Notes: generated by a model not told the origin, from the sequence alone. A stretch of 64,000 nt of DNA from Bizionia saleffrena (GCF_008086175.1 NZ_VSKM01000001.1:124001-188000); one strand, 5' to 3'. Positions 49,721 through 59,506 are shown, counted from the first letter of the stretch. Program-made: numbers and translations.

Positions 49721-51601
49721 GTGAAGATTAATAAAACACACTATATTTTACTCCTTATTTTATGCTTTTCAGTTGGACTAATTCACGCCCAAGAACGAAA
49801 AAGTATAGAAATAAAAAACTCTGGTGCTTTTGGTGAAAAAGATGAAAAGAATTTTCCCGGCGCTAGTATTTTAACACGAAGCGACCAAGGTCAAGTTCAC
49901 GTTTATCACGATGGTATCGATATGTGGTGCGATCAAGCCGTGTTTTACGGAAAAGAAAACTTTATTGAAGCCTATGGAAACGTATTGATGAAACAAGGTG
50001 ACACCATCCAAATGGTGGCTAAATACGCAGAATATAGTGGTAAAACGAGATTAGCATATGCCAAAGGTGAAGTTGTTTTAACCGAGCCAAGTTCGGTTTT
50101 AACTACCGATAAACTCTATTTCGATCGTGCGAAACAAGAAGCTTATTATAACGAAAATGGTAAAGTTGTAAGAGATTCTTCGGGCGTTATTACGAGTACT
50201 GTGGGGCGTTATTATATGAATGACAAAAAATACAGGTTTTTAAACACTGTAAAATTAGTAAATCCCGAATATGTATTAACAACAAATCAATTAGATTTTT
50301 ATTCTGAAACTGGTCACGCCTATATGTACGGCCCGTCGACTATTGTTGGGGAAACGAGCACTATTTATTGCGAACGCGGATTTTATAATACTAGCGACGA
50401 CACGGGGTACTTTATTAAAAATTCTAAAATAGATTACGATTTTCGTGAGGTTAAAGGCGATAGCATATATTTTGATAGAAAACGCGATTTCGCTTCAGCT
50501 TCAAATAATATAAAAATCACTGACACTATTAATAACAGTATTATAAAAGGTCATTATGCCGAAGTTTTTAAATCTAAAGATTCCACATTCATTACCAAAC
50601 GTGCGTTAGCAATTTCATTACAAGAAAAAGACTCTATTTATATCCACGCCGATACGTTAATGATTACGGGTAAAGAAGATAATAGAATTACGCGTGCTTT
50701 TAGAAATGCGAAAATTTATAAATCAGATTTAAGTGCAAAATCCGATTCTATTCATGTGAATCATCACTCGGGATTAACGAAATTGATCAACCTTTCAAAA
50801 TTGAAGAGCAAAGATGCATTTGCTGTGAAACGTCGACCAATTCTATGGAATTTAGGGAACCAATTAACCGGAGATACCATTCATTTAAAATCGAATGTAG
50901 AGACAGAAAAATTAGATTCTCTTATCGTTTTTGAAAATGCTTTCCTTATTAGTAAGGATACGTTAAGTAAAGAGGGGTACAGCCAAATTGCAGGGAAGCG
51001 TTTAATTGGACAGTTTAGCGATCAGAATCAACTAAAAAATGTAAATATTTATAAAAATGCCGAATCTATTTTTTATGTTAGAAATGAAGATAATGCTTTG
51101 GTAGGTATAGATGTTGGGCGATCGGCAAATATTGAAATAATTTTTAATGTTGGAGATATTGAAGAATACAGACGACTAATTAACCCTGAAGCCAAAACCT
51201 ATCCTGAAAACGAATTACCCGAAACCTCAAGACGATTGAAGGGTTTCGATTGGCGAGAAGACGAACGCCCCTTAAGTGTTGCGGATTTATTTAGAGACGA
51301 CCCGCCTTTAAATCTACCCATTATTAAAGGATTAGATCCTTTTGTTCCTGAAGAAGAATTTTTCGATGAAGATTTATTAAATCGCGTAGAACTAGCGGAT
51401 GAAGAAAGCCGGCCGAAGACGCGATATTTAGATAAAAAACTAGAAAAAAAAACAGGAAAGGCATCACGCCAAATTCCGAAATCTTTCTTAAAAGATTCGC
51501 TAATACAAGCGATGCCTAATGCTACTTTAAAGAGAACACCCATTAAAAAACAAAAAAAAGACTTAAATCCTACATTTAAGAAACCCCTTGCTCCTAAATA
51601 A
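49721..51601 (+). CDS. OstA-like (LptA/LptD N-terminal) protein
   Basis: 626 residues from the GTG at 49721, giving MKINKTHYILLLILCFSVGLIHAQ as signal peptide. OstA-like repeats over about 40-300: VHVYHDGIDMWCDQAVFYGK, NVLMKQGDTI, AKGEVVLTEPSSVLTTDKLYFDRAKQEAYY and ITSTVGRYY. These match the beta-jellyroll of LptA, which carries LPS across the periplasm; the longer C-terminal part is Lys-rich and of unknown role. An aminotransferase gene starts on the very next base. LPS transport is inferred from the family. Confidence 0.88.
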   Translation: MKINKTHYILLLILCFSVGLIHAQERKSIEIKNSGAFGEKDEKNFPGASILTRSDQGQVHVYHDGIDMWCDQAVFYGKENFIEAYGNVLMKQGDTIQMVAKYAEYSGKTRLAYAKGEVVLTEPSSVLTTDKLYFDRAKQEAYYNENGKVVRDSSGVITSTVGRYYMNDKKYRFLNTVKLVNPEYVLTTNQLDFYSETGHAYMYGPSTIVGETSTIYCERGFYNTSDDTGYFIKNSKIDYDFREVKGDSIYFDRKRDFASASNNIKITDTINNSIIKGHYAEVFKSKDSTFITKRALAISLQEKDSIYIHADTLMITGKEDNRITRAFRNAKIYKSDLSAKSDSIHVNHHSGLTKLINLSKLKSKDAFAVKRRPILWNLGNQLTGDTIHLKSNVETEKLDSLIVFENAFLISKDTLSKEGYSQIAGKRLIGQFSDQNQLKNVNIYKNAESIFYVRNEDNALVGIDVGRSANIEIIFNVGDIEEYRRLINPEAKTYPENELPETSRRLKGFDWREDERPLSVADLFRDDPPLNLPIIKGLDPFVPEEEFFDEDLLNRVELADEESRPKTRYLDKKLEKKTGKASRQIPKSFLKDSLIQAMPNATLKRTPIKKQKKDLNPTFKKPLAPK

Positions 51602-52792
51602 ATGAAGAACGATTTTTTTCAGTATCAAGCGCAAACATCACCGCACCCTTTAGCAATTGAAATTTCACATGCCGAAGGTTCTTATATTTACGATACTAAT
51701 AACAAAGCTTATTTAGATTTTGTTGCAGGCGTTTCTGCTTGTAGTTTAGGCCACAGACACCCCCGCGTTGTTGCCGCTATAAAACAGCAATTAGACAGCT
51801 ATTTACATGTTATGGTCTATGGCGAATACATCCAGAAAACAACGGTAGACCTATGCAAATTACTAGCTAAACATCTGCCTAAATCACTGGAGAAAACCTA
51901 TTTGGTAAACTCGGGCACAGAAGCCATTGAAGGGGCTATTAAATTAGCACGTCGAGCTACAAAACGTCAAGAGATAATTTCTGCACATAATGCTTACCAC
52001 GGTAATACTTTGGGATCTTTAAGTTTAATGGATTTTGAAGAACGCAAGGCGCCATTTAGACCACTTTTACCAGAAGTAAATCATATTCGGTTTAATAATG
52101 AAAAGGACATCCAGCTTATTACAGAAAAAACAGCTGGTGTTATTTTAGAAACGATTCAAGGTGGTGCCGGTTTTATCGTGCCTGTAAACAATTATTTAAC
52201 TAAGGTAAAACAGCGTTGCGAAGACGTTGGTGCTTTGCTTATTTTAGACGAAATACAACCCGGAATTGGGCGCACAGGCACCCTCTTTGGTTTCGAGAAT
52301 TACAATTGTATCCCAGATGTTCTAGTTACTGGAAAAGGTCTTGGCGGCGGTATGCCCATTGGTGCTTTTACAGCATCAACTAAATTAATGGATACGCTTT
52401 CCAACACCCCAAAAATGGGACATATTACAACCTTTGGTGGTCACCCCATAATTGCCGCCTCTGCCCTAGCCACCCTGCAAGAAATTACAGAGAGTGACGT
52501 AATGGCAGAGGCTTTAAAAAAAGAAGTTTTATTTCGCAAGCACCTTCAACATCCTTTAATTACAGAGGTAAGAGGCAAAGGTTTAATGTTGGCAGCGCTA
52601 ACGCCTTCCGCAGACATTACCACCAAACTTGTTTTGGAAGCACATAACGAAGGTCTTATTCTGTTTTGGTTACTTTTTGAAACTAAAGCTGTACGGATAA
52701 CGCCTCCGTTAACCATTTCAAACGACGAAATCATTAAAGGCTGTGGCATTATTATTGCTGTCCTTAATAAAATACAAAAGCGTTTGCAATAA
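51602..52792 (+). CDS. PLP-dependent class III aminotransferase (ornithine/acetylornithine-like)
   Basis: 396 residues. Fold type I, class III: YLVNSGTEAIEGAIKLAR, ISAHNAYHGNTLGSLSLM, LILDEIQPGIGRTGTLFGFEN and VTGKGLGGGMPIGAF with the Schiff-base Lys near 245. This group includes acetylornithine, succinylornithine and 4-aminobutyrate transaminases; the substrate is undecided. The ATG immediately follows the OstA-like stop without a gap, so the two are translated from one message. Confidence 0.9.
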   Translation: MKNDFFQYQAQTSPHPLAIEISHAEGSYIYDTNNKAYLDFVAGVSACSLGHRHPRVVAAIKQQLDSYLHVMVYGEYIQKTTVDLCKLLAKHLPKSLEKTYLVNSGTEAIEGAIKLARRATKRQEIISAHNAYHGNTLGSLSLMDFEERKAPFRPLLPEVNHIRFNNEKDIQLITEKTAGVILETIQGGAGFIVPVNNYLTKVKQRCEDVGALLILDEIQPGIGRTGTLFGFENYNCIPDVLVTGKGLGGGMPIGAFTASTKLMDTLSNTPKMGHITTFGGHPIIAASALATLQEITESDVMAEALKKEVLFRKHLQHPLITEVRGKGLMLAALTPSADITTKLVLEAHNEGLILFWLLFETKAVRITPPLTISNDEIIKGCGIIIAVLNKIQKRLQ

Positions 52793-52829
52793 TATAACCT
52801 TTTATAAATCAAAGTAGAACACCCAAAGC

Positions 52830-52852
52830 GAACATCATTTTTAAGGATGTTC
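52830..52852 (+). terminator. Weak hairpin after the aminotransferase gene
   Basis: Stem GAACATC / GATGTTC with a nine-base loop, 38 bases after the stop, followed by ATTACTTT but no real T-run. Possible terminator. Confidence 0.4.
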
Positions 52853-52939
52853 ATTACTTTGTTAAAAACATTTGCGTAAAAGACGCTTTAAACTACAATT
52901 GAGCGTTACATTTATTACTAGAATGGTAAACTATGACCT

Positions 52940-54325
52940 ATGGAATTTAGCCAAGAAGAGAATAATAAAATACCGTTATCGAGATTTGAGTCTATGTTGA
53001 AAACAAATAATGTTTTGTTTTTTGATTCGAATGAGTTCGAAAATATAATTCACCACTATCTTAACCAAGGAAAAGTTGCTTTAGCAAAAAAAGCGATTAA
53101 ACTTGGTTTAGAGCAGCACCCCACTTCTGTTAATTTAAAATTATTTAAAACGGAGGTTTTTATTTTCGAAAACGAACTAGATAAAGCAAATAACTTGCTT
53201 GATCAATTATATGTTTTAGAGCCTTCAAACGAAGAGATTTATATTCAGAAAGCCAATGTGCTCTCTAAAGAAAATAATCATCAAAAAGCAATTAATGTGC
53301 TCAAAAAGGCACTGACTTTAACCGATGACGCCGCCGATTTATATTCATTGATCGGTATGGAGTATCTTTTTCTAGATCAGTTTGAGAATGCCAGAGATCA
53401 TTTTATGAAATGCCTAGAAGCCGATCCTGAAGATTACTCAGCATTATATAACGTTATTTATTGTTTTGACTTTTTAGAGCAAAGTGATGAAGCGATTGAT
53501 TATTTAAATCTCTATTTAGAAACAAACCCTTATTGCGAAGTGGCATGGCATCAATTAGGTAAGCAATACGCGTCGTTAAAGGAATATGAGAAAGCATTAA
53601 GAGCGTTTGATTTTGCCATAATTTCTGACGATACTTTTGTTGGTGCTTACATAGAAAAAGGTCGCGTTTTAGAACGTTTAAAGCGTTTTAATGAAGCAAT
53701 TGAGAATTATACCATAACGCTAACCTTAGAGGATCCTACATCGTTTGCACTATTGCGAATTGCTAACTGTTACGAGAAGCTAGGCGAAAAAAAATTAGCC
53801 GTTCAATATTATTTTAAAACAGTACATGAAGATCCTTTATTAGATAAAGGATGGATTGCTATTACGAAGTTTTATTGCAAATTAAAAAACTATCAAAAAG
53901 CATTATATTACATTAATAAGGCTATTAATTTAGACATGGAGAATGTAAATTATTGGAAGTTGTATGCGAAAATAAATTACCGTTTAAACTTTTTAGAAGA
54001 AGCTGAAATTGGTTATAAACGCGCTATAGAACTTGGTAATTATGAATTAGACACGTGGCTACAACGTTCAGATTTACTTAAAATGTTAGGGGAACCCGAA
54101 GCGGCAACCTTTAATTTACTCCAGGCTGGTCAGTTTTACCCTGAAAACGCAGAAATAGAGTTTAGATTAGCTGGTTTATATTTTTCACTGTTAGAATTTG
54201 AAAAATCAAGTTACCACTTAAATAACGCAATGCGTTTTGATGCGGATCAAATTATTATTTTAGAGGAACTTTTCCCTGATATATACCAGTCTATTGAGGT
54301 TAAGAACCTACTAAAAAAACGGTAA
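52940..54325 (+). CDS. Tetratricopeptide repeat protein
   Basis: 461 residues, almost entirely TPR units (for example ENARDHFMKCLEADPEDYSALYN, YEKALRAFDFAI, YQKALYYINKAINLD and EEAEIGYKRAIELGN), about 11-12 repeats of 34 residues. No signal peptide or membrane segment, so probably cytoplasmic or a soluble scaffold. It precedes the DUF368 pair by 54 bases, and a TACCTTTG promoter lies between them. The partner is unknown. Confidence 0.9.
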   Translation: MEFSQEENNKIPLSRFESMLKTNNVLFFDSNEFENIIHHYLNQGKVALAKKAIKLGLEQHPTSVNLKLFKTEVFIFENELDKANNLLDQLYVLEPSNEEIYIQKANVLSKENNHQKAINVLKKALTLTDDAADLYSLIGMEYLFLDQFENARDHFMKCLEADPEDYSALYNVIYCFDFLEQSDEAIDYLNLYLETNPYCEVAWHQLGKQYASLKEYEKALRAFDFAIISDDTFVGAYIEKGRVLERLKRFNEAIENYTITLTLEDPTSFALLRIANCYEKLGEKKLAVQYYFKTVHEDPLLDKGWIAITKFYCKLKNYQKALYYINKAINLDMENVNYWKLYAKINYRLNFLEEAEIGYKRAIELGNYELDTWLQRSDLLKMLGEPEAATFNLLQAGQFYPENAEIEFRLAGLYFSLLEFEKSSYHLNNAMRFDADQIIILEELFPDIYQSIEVKNLLKKR

Positions 54326-54352
54326 TATCATAATCGGATACTTTAATTTACA

Positions 54353-54360
54353 TACCTTTG
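54353..54360 (+). promoter_or_regulatory. -7 promoter element of the DUF368 operon
   Basis: TACCTTTG, a consensus match, ending 19 bases before the ATG at 54380. No clear -33 TTG was found. Confidence 0.6.
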
Positions 54361-54379
54361 ATCGAGTTAAAATTAAAAA

Positions 54380-55387
54380 ATGCAAAGACGATTATCCGAT
54401 TATTTTATTATAGCGCTTAAAGGCGTAGCAATGGGAGCAGCCGACGCTGTGCCTGGGGTTTCTGGAGGTACCATAGCTTTTATTTCTGGTATTTACGAAG
54501 AATTAATTACGACGATTAGTAACATAAATCTATCGTTATTTAAAACACTTAAAAATCACGGTTTTAAAGCGTTTTGGAAACAGGCCAACGGTAACTTTAT
54601 TTTAGCCCTATTAACAGGAATTATTATTAGTTTTATCTCCTTTATGCGATTGGCTAAGTATTTAATCGAGTACCATCCGGTGCTCATTTGGTCTTTCTTT
54701 TTTGGTTTAATAGTGGTGAGCATTTACTTTGTTGGTAAACAAATAACGCAATGGAAAGCCACTACTTTTGCGGCCTTAATAATTGGCGCAATCTCTGCTT
54801 ACTATATTACTGGCTTACCCGCACTTGCCGGAAACAGCCATCCTTTATACTTATTATTTGCTGGAGCTATTGCCATCTGCGCCATGATTTTACCAGGTAT
54901 TTCAGGATCTTTTATCCTTGTTATTTTAGGTGCTTATAAAACGTTAAGTGATGCTTTTCACGATTTCAATCTTAAAAAAATTGGTCTATTTGCTTTAGGT
55001 GCCGTTATTGGTTTATTAAGTTTTAGTCGTATTTTAAAATGGTTATTTAACAATTATAAAAACACAACGTTAGCTGTGCTAACTGGTTTTATTTTTGGTT
55101 CACTTAATAAAGTGTGGCCTTGGAAAAAAACAATGACCGTTATGGCCGACCAATCTGGTGAAGTTGTCTATTTCAGTACAGTTTCAAACCTTGGAACGTT
55201 GTCCGTGTTGCAAAAGAGTACCGATGATTTTGAGTCTTACAAAACCATTATTGAAAACAGCGTTTTTCCTATTGAATATTCAGAAATTAATAATCATATA
55301 GATCCACAAACTTTACCAGCAATAGGATTCATGATTGCCGGTTTTTTAACTATCTTCATTCTAGAAAAAATCGGTACAAGAGAATAA
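54380..55387 (+). CDS. DUF368 membrane protein (PopT-like polyprenyl-phosphate translocase)
   Basis: 335 residues, about eight to nine membrane segments. The inverted DUF368 repeats carry the paired signatures VPGVSGGTIAFISGIYEE (about 24-41) and LPGISGSFILVILGAY (about 172-187). DUF368 proteins (PopT) have been implicated in returning undecaprenyl phosphate across the cytoplasmic membrane for reuse in wall synthesis. The stop is immediately followed by the ATG of the second DUF368 gene. Confidence 0.93.
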   Translation: MQRRLSDYFIIALKGVAMGAADAVPGVSGGTIAFISGIYEELITTISNINLSLFKTLKNHGFKAFWKQANGNFILALLTGIIISFISFMRLAKYLIEYHPVLIWSFFFGLIVVSIYFVGKQITQWKATTFAALIIGAISAYYITGLPALAGNSHPLYLLFAGAIAICAMILPGISGSFILVILGAYKTLSDAFHDFNLKKIGLFALGAVIGLLSFSRILKWLFNNYKNTTLAVLTGFIFGSLNKVWPWKKTMTVMADQSGEVVYFSTVSNLGTLSVLQKSTDDFESYKTIIENSVFPIEYSEINNHIDPQTLPAIGFMIAGFLTIFILEKIGTRE

Positions 55388-57136
55388 ATGGAGAATACTA
55401 GAACCTTTTCAGATAAGTTTTTTCTAGTCTTAAAAGGGCTAGTTATGGGCGCCGCCAATAAAGTTCCTGGTGTCTCTGGTGGAGTGGTCGCGTTTGTTGC
55501 TGGTTTTTACGAAGAGTTTATCTATTCGCTACAGAAGGTGAATGGTAAAGCCTTTAAACTTCTAGTTTCGGGCCGATTTAAATCGTTTTACACTTACGTT
55601 AATGGCCGCTTTTTAGGTCTTCTGTTTTCAGGAATGATAATCAGTTATTTTAGCATTTCGAAATTATTAGATTATCTTATAAAGCATTACGAGCTCTATG
55701 TTTGGAGTGTGTTCTTCGGAATGATAATCGCTTCCATCTACTCTATTGGTAAAGAATTTAAAGATTGGAAAATAACAACCTATTTGGCATTGTGCATAGG
55801 TACTCTCATAGGGATAAGTATTAGTTTTTTAGACCCTGCGACCGAAAATGACAATCTATTATTCGTGTTTTTCTGTGGTATTATTAGCGTGTCAGGGATG
55901 ACACTTCCCGGTTTTTCAGGCTCCTTTATATTAATTCTATTAGGCAATTATGTTTTGCTTCTTGTAGACTCCGTAAACGCCCTATTTGATACTTTCTACG
56001 AGATTTTTAGTGGCGATTTCAGTTTTACAAGTAACCTAGAACGTATTAAAATGCTTAAGGTATTAGCTGTTTTTACTTTGGGCTCCGTAGTGGGGTTGGT
56101 CACTTTTTCTCATATTCTAAACTATATTTTAAAACATTATAAGAGCATTAGTTTGGCCTCTATTTTAGGATTTATTGTTGGCTCTTTAGGCGTTGTTTGG
56201 CCATGGAAAAACACCGATTTTAAAACAGATGATGCGGGAGTCTTAATGCAAGACACTAACGGTAAACATATTATTGAAAACTACGAACGCTATTTACCGG
56301 CACTGAATACCGAGTCAGCCATCGCCGTTTCGTATGTTATTCTAGGTATTATTATTGTTTTGGCGTTAGAGTACTATGGTCATAAAACTAGACAATCTAA
56401 ACGTATATTTGGGTTAGTAGGAAAAAACATAGACTACTCCTTCTCTAGGACTTATTTTAAAAATAAATTTAAAGTTGAAGCTTTACGCGATGCTTCGTAT
56501 GTAAACTTTGACATTGCAACTATTAGCGCCTTTGAAAACTCTGTAAAATTAACACCACATTTAAAAGGCTTGAATGTTACTATTCCGTACAAAGAAACGA
56601 TTATTCCTTACTTGGATGCGTTGAGTCCCGATGCACAGCGTATTGGTGCTGTTAACACTATTAAAATTGATAAAAGCGGAAAATATATTGGTCATAACAC
56701 CGATTTTTACGGCTTTAAAAAAGTATTGCAACCCTATTTGCAAACAGCACATTCTAAAGCGCTAATTTTTGGTACTGGAGGTGCAAGTAAGGCGGTTGCA
56801 TTTGCTTTAGAAGAGCTTGGTATTAGCTATCAATTAGTGTCCAGATTAGCTTCAAATAGCGCTACATTAACTTACAAGACACTTTCCGAAGAAGACATTA
56901 AAAGCCATTTAATACTCATCAATTGCACACCTTTAGGCACGCATCCAAATACCGATGTTTGTCCAGATATTCCTTATAATAGCATCACAAAAACACATGT
57001 TTTATTCGATTTAATCTATAATCCGGAGAAAACAAAATTTTTGGCCTTAGGAGAAAAGCAAAACGCCACAATTATTAACGGTTTAAAAATGTTAGAATAT
57101 CAAGCCGAAAAGGCGTGGGAGATTTGGAATACATAA
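55388..57136 (+). CDS. Fusion of DUF368 membrane protein and shikimate dehydrogenase (AroE)
   Basis: 582 residues. Residues 1-330 are a second DUF368: VPGVSGGVVAFVAGFYEE and LPGFSGSFILILLGNY, with the last membrane helix near 311-330. After ten linker residues (HKTRQSK) a complete AroE begins at about 338: shikimate-binding SFSRTYF, catalytic Lys K402 in VTIPYKE, catalytic Asp D439 in HNTDFYGF, NADP loop GTGGASKA at 462-469, and a C-terminal GLKMLEYQAEKAW. No ATG or GTG occurs in frame near the junction; the nearest TTG (codon 325) lies inside the last helix. AroE therefore appears to be made only as this fusion. Confidence 0.92.
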   Translation: MENTRTFSDKFFLVLKGLVMGAANKVPGVSGGVVAFVAGFYEEFIYSLQKVNGKAFKLLVSGRFKSFYTYVNGRFLGLLFSGMIISYFSISKLLDYLIKHYELYVWSVFFGMIIASIYSIGKEFKDWKITTYLALCIGTLIGISISFLDPATENDNLLFVFFCGIISVSGMTLPGFSGSFILILLGNYVLLLVDSVNALFDTFYEIFSGDFSFTSNLERIKMLKVLAVFTLGSVVGLVTFSHILNYILKHYKSISLASILGFIVGSLGVVWPWKNTDFKTDDAGVLMQDTNGKHIIENYERYLPALNTESAIAVSYVILGIIIVLALEYYGHKTRQSKRIFGLVGKNIDYSFSRTYFKNKFKVEALRDASYVNFDIATISAFENSVKLTPHLKGLNVTIPYKETIIPYLDALSPDAQRIGAVNTIKIDKSGKYIGHNTDFYGFKKVLQPYLQTAHSKALIFGTGGASKAVAFALEELGISYQLVSRLASNSATLTYKTLSEEDIKSHLILINCTPLGTHPNTDVCPDIPYNSITKTHVLFDLIYNPEKTKFLALGEKQNATIINGLKMLEYQAEKAWEIWNT

Positions 57137-57245
57137 ACCTACATTAAAAAGTCTTTAATATTAATTACTTAGCCCTTTGTAAATACTGAACTTTTAGTAT
57201 CTTTAAAGTCTAAAATATTATGTGATAACCCTTAACATTTTAAAA

Positions 57246-59171
57246 ATGTCAGAGCAAGATAACCTGCAAAATGCAGATGGAAAAGAAGAAAATACAGACC
57301 AATTAGAGTCTCGTAATACCGTTGAATCTCAACAAGAAAACAACAACGAAAACGCTGTAAATGAAACAGATGTAGACGATGTTCTAAATGAAATCGATGC
57401 TTCCAATGCAGAAGATGCAGAAGATGTAGACAATAGTGAAAGGCATTCTATCGAATTGAAAGATTACCCAGAACTATCGTTAGACGAATTGGTTATCGAA
57501 CTTGAGAACTTGCTTAAAAACCACAAAGTTCAAGCTATAAAAACACAGGTTGAAGGCATTAAAAGCGAATTTAATGACCAATTCAACACGTTATTAGAAG
57601 AAAAGAAAGAGGAATTTATTAGCCAAGGTGGCAACATAATAGATTTTAAATATTCTACACCCATAAAACGGGCTTTTAACGACGCTTATAAAGAGTACAG
57701 ATCTCGCACTAGTGCTTATTATAATGGGCTTGAAAAAAACTTAAAAACTAATTTATCGACGCGTTTAGAAATTATTGAAGAGATTAAAGCATTAACTGAC
57801 GATGCTGAAACTTCTATGAATTCTAAGTATAAAGCGTTTAAAGACTTACAAGACCGTTGGAAAACCGCTGGGCCAATTCCTAGAGACAAATACAATAATG
57901 CTTGGAATAGCTACCACTTTAATGTAGAGCGTTTTTACGAGTTATTACATTTAGATCGCGATTTACGCGATAAGGATTTCGAACATAATCTTATTCAGAA
58001 AATAAAAATTATAGATCGAGCTGAAGAATTAGCTACAGACGATAATACCAATCGCTCATTTAGAGAGTTGCAGGTTTTACATAAGTTATGGAAAGAGGAT
58101 TTAGGTCCTGTAGCCAAAGAACATCGCGATTTAATCTGGGATCGTTTCAAACAAGCTACTAAAGTTATTAACGATAAACGTCAGGCTTATTACGACAAGC
58201 AAGATGAAGTATACGAGAAAAACCTTGTTGAAAAAGAAGAAATAATCACTAAAATTGAAGCCCTTTCTACTCAGGAAGTAAAATCGCATAGCGAATGGCA
58301 AAATAAAATTAAAGAAGTTGAAGTCTTAAGAAATGCCTTTTTTAAAGCAGGTAAAGTGCCTATTAAAGTTAATGAAGCCACGTGGACTAAGTTTAAAGAA
58401 GCGGTACGTGCTTTTAACAGAAATAAAAATGCATTTTACAAAAGCCTAAAGAAAGATCAATTTGATAATTTAAGTCAAAAACAAGCTTTAATTAAAATTG
58501 CCGAAGACAATAAAGACACTGAGGATTTCGATACGGTTACGCCACTAATGAAGAAAATTCAAGGCGACTGGAAACGTATTGGCCACGTACCAAGAAAAGA
58601 CAGCGATAAAATCTGGAAACAGTTTAAAGCCGCTTGCAATCATTATTTTGACAGAGTTCATCATTTAAGAAATGCAGCAAGTGCAGAAGAAGAACAAGCA
58701 CTTACTGAGAAAGAAGCTCTTTTAAACGAAGTTAAAAATGTTGAATTAAAAGGCATCCAAAAAGAAGATTTAACCACAATAACCGGTTATATCTCTCAAT
58801 GGAAAAATATTGGTCGCGTTCCTGGTAAAAAACGTAAAATTGAAAATGACTTTAACGCTGTGTTAGATGGTTTATTCAATCATTTAGATATGAATAAAAA
58901 AGAAGTTGAAATGCTGAAATTTGAAAATAAACTTCAAGATTTATCGTCGGCTGAAGATTCTAGATTTTTAGACAATGAGCGTTCTTTTATTAGAAAAAAG
59001 GTAGATGAAATTAAATCTGAAATTATTCAGTTGGAAAACAATTTACAATTCTTTAATAACCCCGATAAAACGAATCCTCTGGTAAAATCGGTTTACGATA
59101 ATATCAAAAAGCAAAAAGATGCTTTAGAAATTTGGAAATCAAAACTTAGAAAAATAAAAGACTTATACTAA
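57246..59171 (+). CDS. DUF349 repeat protein
   Basis: 641 residues from the ATG at 57246; a GTG at 57222 would add eight residues. A very acidic N-terminus (about 1-75) leads to at least five DUF349 helical repeats, recognised by WKTAGPIPRDKYNNAW, LWKEDLGPVAKEHRDLIWDRF, FFKAGKVPIKVNEATWTKF, WKRIGHVPRKDSDKIWKQFK and WKNIGRVPGKKRKIEN. The C-terminus is coiled coil. Function is unknown; no membrane segments. A TATCTTTA element at 57198-57205 is one base off the promoter consensus. Confidence 0.92.
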   Translation: MSEQDNLQNADGKEENTDQLESRNTVESQQENNNENAVNETDVDDVLNEIDASNAEDAEDVDNSERHSIELKDYPELSLDELVIELENLLKNHKVQAIKTQVEGIKSEFNDQFNTLLEEKKEEFISQGGNIIDFKYSTPIKRAFNDAYKEYRSRTSAYYNGLEKNLKTNLSTRLEIIEEIKALTDDAETSMNSKYKAFKDLQDRWKTAGPIPRDKYNNAWNSYHFNVERFYELLHLDRDLRDKDFEHNLIQKIKIIDRAEELATDDNTNRSFRELQVLHKLWKEDLGPVAKEHRDLIWDRFKQATKVINDKRQAYYDKQDEVYEKNLVEKEEIITKIEALSTQEVKSHSEWQNKIKEVEVLRNAFFKAGKVPIKVNEATWTKFKEAVRAFNRNKNAFYKSLKKDQFDNLSQKQALIKIAEDNKDTEDFDTVTPLMKKIQGDWKRIGHVPRKDSDKIWKQFKAACNHYFDRVHHLRNAASAEEEQALTEKEALLNEVKNVELKGIQKEDLTTITGYISQWKNIGRVPGKKRKIENDFNAVLDGLFNHLDMNKKEVEMLKFENKLQDLSSAEDSRFLDNERSFIRKKVDEIKSEIIQLENNLQFFNNPDKTNPLVKSVYDNIKKQKDALEIWKSKLRKIKDLY

Positions 59172-59194
59172 ATATAATACTTAGTTTAACTTAT

Positions 59195-59221
59195 AAAGAC
59201 TCACTCTGTGGGTCTTTTTTT
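59195..59221 (+). terminator. Terminator of the DUF349 gene
   Basis: Stem AAAGACTCAC / GTGGGTCTTT (one T-G pair), three-base loop, seven T, 23 bases after the stop. Confidence 0.8.
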
Positions 59222-59297
59222 ATGTTTCACAATTAGAAACTATTTAGTTAATAATTTCAATTCTTACAATTGAGGTTACAAAACGTTATAAAAAATC

Positions 59298-59332
59298 AAA
59301 TCCTGCTTATCTAAAACGACAAGCAGGATTTT
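59298..59332 (-). terminator. Terminator downstream of mazG
   Basis: Stem AAATCCTGCTT / AAGCAGGATTT with a 12-base loop. The T-run (GATTTTTT) is on the minus strand, matching mazG, whose stop lies 175 bases upstream. Confidence 0.65.
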
Positions 59333-59506
59333 GACTCCTAACTAAACTAACCAATTATTTCTTATATAAGAATAAGAGATAATATATCTATAAAAATGAC
59401 ATCTTAAAAGTTTATGCTATTAACCAATTATTTACCTATGAAAGATGATGTCATTTAATACTATATACGCAGCAAAAACAATTTTGGATTTTTTAGGCCA
59501 AAAAAA

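Larger units (their letters stand above)
59172..59506. other. 335-base gap with two terminators and a repeat
   Basis: Convergent region between DUF349 and mazG. It contains the DUF349 terminator (59195-59221) and a hairpin serving mazG (59298-59332). It also holds two copies of AACCAATTATTT (59349-59360 and 59422-59433) and an inverted repeat AAATGACATC / GATGTCATTT spanning 59394-59456. No coding frame of interest. Confidence 0.7.

Noticed and set aside
56360-56362. In-frame TTG as a separate start for AroE
   Set aside because: It lies inside the last membrane helix of the DUF368 part, with no promoter or ribosome site, and would add hydrophobic residues to AroE.
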